A DNA stretch of 64,000 nt from Oceanisphaera sp. IT1-181 (GTDB lineage Bacteria > Pseudomonadota > Gammaproteobacteria > Enterobacterales > Aeromonadaceae), in assembly GCF_033807535.1 (NCBI RefSeq), contig NZ_CP136856.1, positions 2,661,001-2,725,000 on the forward strand, given 5' to 3'. Position 1 is the first letter of the stretch. Every line of letters starts with the position of its first letter. The notes beneath the pieces were generated by a model that saw only the letters and a program-made list of their open reading frames with translations, had not been told where the DNA came from and did not search any database. Shown in pieces: positions 62,225 to 64,000 of this stretch. A program made the position numbers and the translations under genes.

Positions 62225-64000
62225 ATGCTCAAAACCGGTAATCTCTATCGCGACAATGTTTCTCACCTGATTGGCTGGGGACACTGGTTAGTCTTTTTTA
62301 ACGTGCTGCTCGCCATGTTGGTGTCTAGCCGGTTTTTATTGATCGCTGGCTGGCCTGACACCTTGCTCGGCAGCTTTTATTTGCTGATCAGCTGGGCCGG
62401 TCATTTCGCTTTCCTGACTTTTTTTACCTACCTGCTAACGCTGTTTCCACTGACCTTTTTGTTTCCTAATCTGCGCACCTTGCAATGGCTGGCGGCCGCC
62501 ATTGGCACCGCGGCCCTAACGCTGTTACTGGTCGACTCGCAAGTATTTAGCCTATTTAAGTTTCACCTTAATCCCACTGTGTGGCGGTTATTACTCGAAC
62601 AAGCGCAAACTGAGCAAGCCTCGGGTTGGGGCTGGCTGTTTGTCTGGGTGCCTGTGGTCTTCTTATTTGAGCTGTGGCTGGCCGGCTGGTTATGGCGTTG
62701 GAGCCAACGCCGCCGTCGCTCCCTCACTTGGCCATTAGCAGTGCCGCTCTTGGCTTGCTTTTTTCTCACCCACAGCCTACATATTTGGGCGGATGCCTAT
62801 GTGTATACGCCGATCACCGAGCAAAAAGCGAACTTTCCGCTGTCTTATCCCATGACTGCCAAGAGCTTCTTGATCAAACAAGGGTGGTTAGACGAAGACC
62901 AATACAAGCAACTGTCTCAACAAGTGCCTGAGCACGCTAAGCGCAAGCTCAACTACCCACTGCGGCCCCTGTCGGTCACCGCACCTGAATTGGCACCCAA
63001 TATTTTATTGGTGGTGGCCGATGGCCTGCGTGGGGATCAGCTTGATGCTATTACCATGCCTAACCTGCATCGTTTTGCCGAGCGGCACTTGCGCTTTAAC
63101 GATCACTTAAGTGCCGGTAATAACACCCAAGCATCCTTGTTTAGCTTGTTTTATAGCTTGCCCAGTCGCTATCGCACCGATGCAGAGCAAGAAGGCGTCG
63201 CGCCGTTATTGATCAGTGAATTGCAGCGCCAAGATTATCGCTTTGGTTTATTTGCCAGCGGCGGCTTAGACGAATCTGTGTATCAGAAAGCCATTTTTTC
63301 CTCCTTGCGCCACAGCAGCTTTAGCCACGCTACTGGTGGTGCTAAAGGCGATAACCACATAGTGTCTGAGTTTAATAGTTGGTTGGCACAGCAAGATGAG
63401 CAGAGACCTTGGTTTTCGTTTATCTATTTAGATGCCATTAATGGTCTGGACTTGCCTGAGGGTGCCACTGGTCCCTTCCAACCATCATTGTCTAAGATTA
63501 ATCCGGCCCAGCCTTATCAAAATATCGAGCGAGAAGCGCTGTTTAATCGCTATCGTAACTCGGTATTTTATACGGACCGCCTGTTAGGTCAGTTATTGTC
63601 CTTACCTCAGTACCGCAATGAGCAAGAGCGTGACACTATTATTATTGTGACTTCTAGTCATGGTATGGAGTTTAACGATTATGACAATAATACTTGGGGT
63701 TCGGGCAATGCCTATTCTTTGGCTCAACTACAAGTACCATTAGTGATTGCTTGGCCAGGGCGAGATCAGCCCATGAGTTTTGATTACCCAACCAGCCAGC
63801 TGGACTTAGCCCCTAGTCTTATGCGCCAAGCCCTCGGCGTGCAAAGCCCAGCGCGCAGTTACAGTACCGGTCAGTCGCTGTTTAAAGCCAACGATGACAG
63901 GTGGCGCTTAGCCTCTGACGAAGATGAATATGCCATTTATCAGCATAACGACATCACGTTGTTTAATCGCCGCGGCGACATGCAATTGTTGCGCGCCAAA
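62225..64000 (+). CDS. yejM: Inner-membrane lipopolysaccharide regulator YejM (PbgA/LapC), 3' end cut
   Basis: YejM senses lipopolysaccharide at the periplasmic face and restrains LpxC degradation by the LapB-FtsH pathway. The first 592 residues are present; the E. coli protein has 586, so nearly all of it is in view. Five N-terminal membrane helices (about residues 15-190, WGHWLVFFNVLLAML) include the conserved FHLNPTVWRLL region. A basic linker and a periplasmic sulfatase-like domain follow, with LLVVADGLRGDQLDAITMPNL and a TSSHGMEFNDYDNN site. The sulfatase nucleophile is not conserved in this family, which is not an active sulfatase. The start ATG at 62225 matches the family. Confidence 0.94.
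   Translation, partial: MLKTGNLYRDNVSHLIGWGHWLVFFNVLLAMLVSSRFLLIAGWPDTLLGSFYLLISWAGHFAFLTFFTYLLTLFPLTFLFPNLRTLQWLAAAIGTAALTLLLVDSQVFSLFKFHLNPTVWRLLLEQAQTEQASGWGWLFVWVPVVFLFELWLAGWLWRWSQRRRRSLTWPLAVPLLACFFLTHSLHIWADAYVYTPITEQKANFPLSYPMTAKSFLIKQGWLDEDQYKQLSQQVPEHAKRKLNYPLRPLSVTAPELAPNILLVVADGLRGDQLDAITMPNLHRFAERHLRFNDHLSAGNNTQASLFSLFYSLPSRYRTDAEQEGVAPLLISELQRQDYRFGLFASGGLDESVYQKAIFSSLRHSSFSHATGGAKGDNHIVSEFNSWLAQQDEQRPWFSFIYLDAINGLDLPEGATGPFQPSLSKINPAQPYQNIEREALFNRYRNSVFYTDRLLGQLLSLPQYRNEQERDTIIIVTSSHGMEFNDYDNNTWGSGNAYSLAQLQVPLVIAWPGRDQPMSFDYPTSQLDLAPSLMRQALGVQSPARSYSTGQSLFKANDDRWRLASDEDEYAIYQHNDITLFNRRGDMQLLRAK

Noticed and set aside
1..64000. tRNA, rRNA or riboswitch genes
   Set aside because: By eye I saw no tRNA-like TpsiC arms in context, no rRNA segments and no riboswitch consensus. 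A covariance search (tRNAscan-SE, Infernal/Rfam) would settle this.

Overview
The window is a chromosomal segment of a gammaproteobacterium. Gene content (FabV-type enoyl reductase, complete ISC operon, long Pseudomonas-type isocitrate lyase, yej-family genes, and a response regulator-CheC gene paired with a diguanylate cyclase) suggests the Aeromonadales, perhaps an Oceanisphaera/Oceanimonas relative. That placement is inference from gene content, not from a search. Nearly all of it is ordinary core genome. I see no tRNA, rRNA, CRISPR array, prophage or intact insertion sequence.

Layout. 0.2-7 kb: LuxR-type regulator, tyrS, rluF, a small membrane methyltransferase and a SulP transporter. 7.4-9.6 kb: a response regulator-CheC gene broken by a small inserted element, then a PAS-GGDEF diguanylate cyclase. 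9.7-19.5 kb: fabV, radD, dacB, grxA, alaA, cls and a DUF1439 gene. 19.7-26.4 kb: purL, mltF, a candidate basic microprotein and a universal stress protein. 26.7-36.4 kb: minus-strand group der, bamB, yfgM, hisS, ispG, rodZ, rlmN and ndk. 36.6-42.2 kb: iscRSUA-hscBA-fdx-iscX with a clear IscR site. 42.2-49.8 kb: trmJ, nlpI, secF, secD, yajC, tgt and queA. 50-51.2 kb: a CBS protein and acpH. 51.4-56.9 kb: an orphan Hanks-type kinase downstream of branched-chain 2-oxo acid dehydrogenase E1alpha, E1beta and E2. 57-64 kb: aceA, a decayed ahpF, yejK, yejL and yejM (cut by the window end).

How they work together. The minus-strand groups cover ribosome assembly and tRNA charging, isoprenoid synthesis, outer-membrane assembly and cell shape; Fe-S cluster assembly under IscR; queuosine synthesis joined to SecDF/YajC export; and branched-chain amino-acid catabolism next to the glyoxylate shunt.

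The unusual content lies between and at the ends of genes. (1) Two classes of degenerate heptanucleotide tandem array, consensus GTRARRN and AGCRCCN, recur across the window. Several GTRARRN arrays run over the stop codon of the upstream gene, and because 7 and 3 share no factor they place stops in all three frames. (2) A 164-bp element with imperfect terminal inverted repeats and an exact 10-bp target duplication interrupts the CheC domain; removing it restores the frame. (3) Several other dispersed palindromic repeat families fill the longer gaps. (4) ahpF has lost its N-terminus and carries two in-frame stops.
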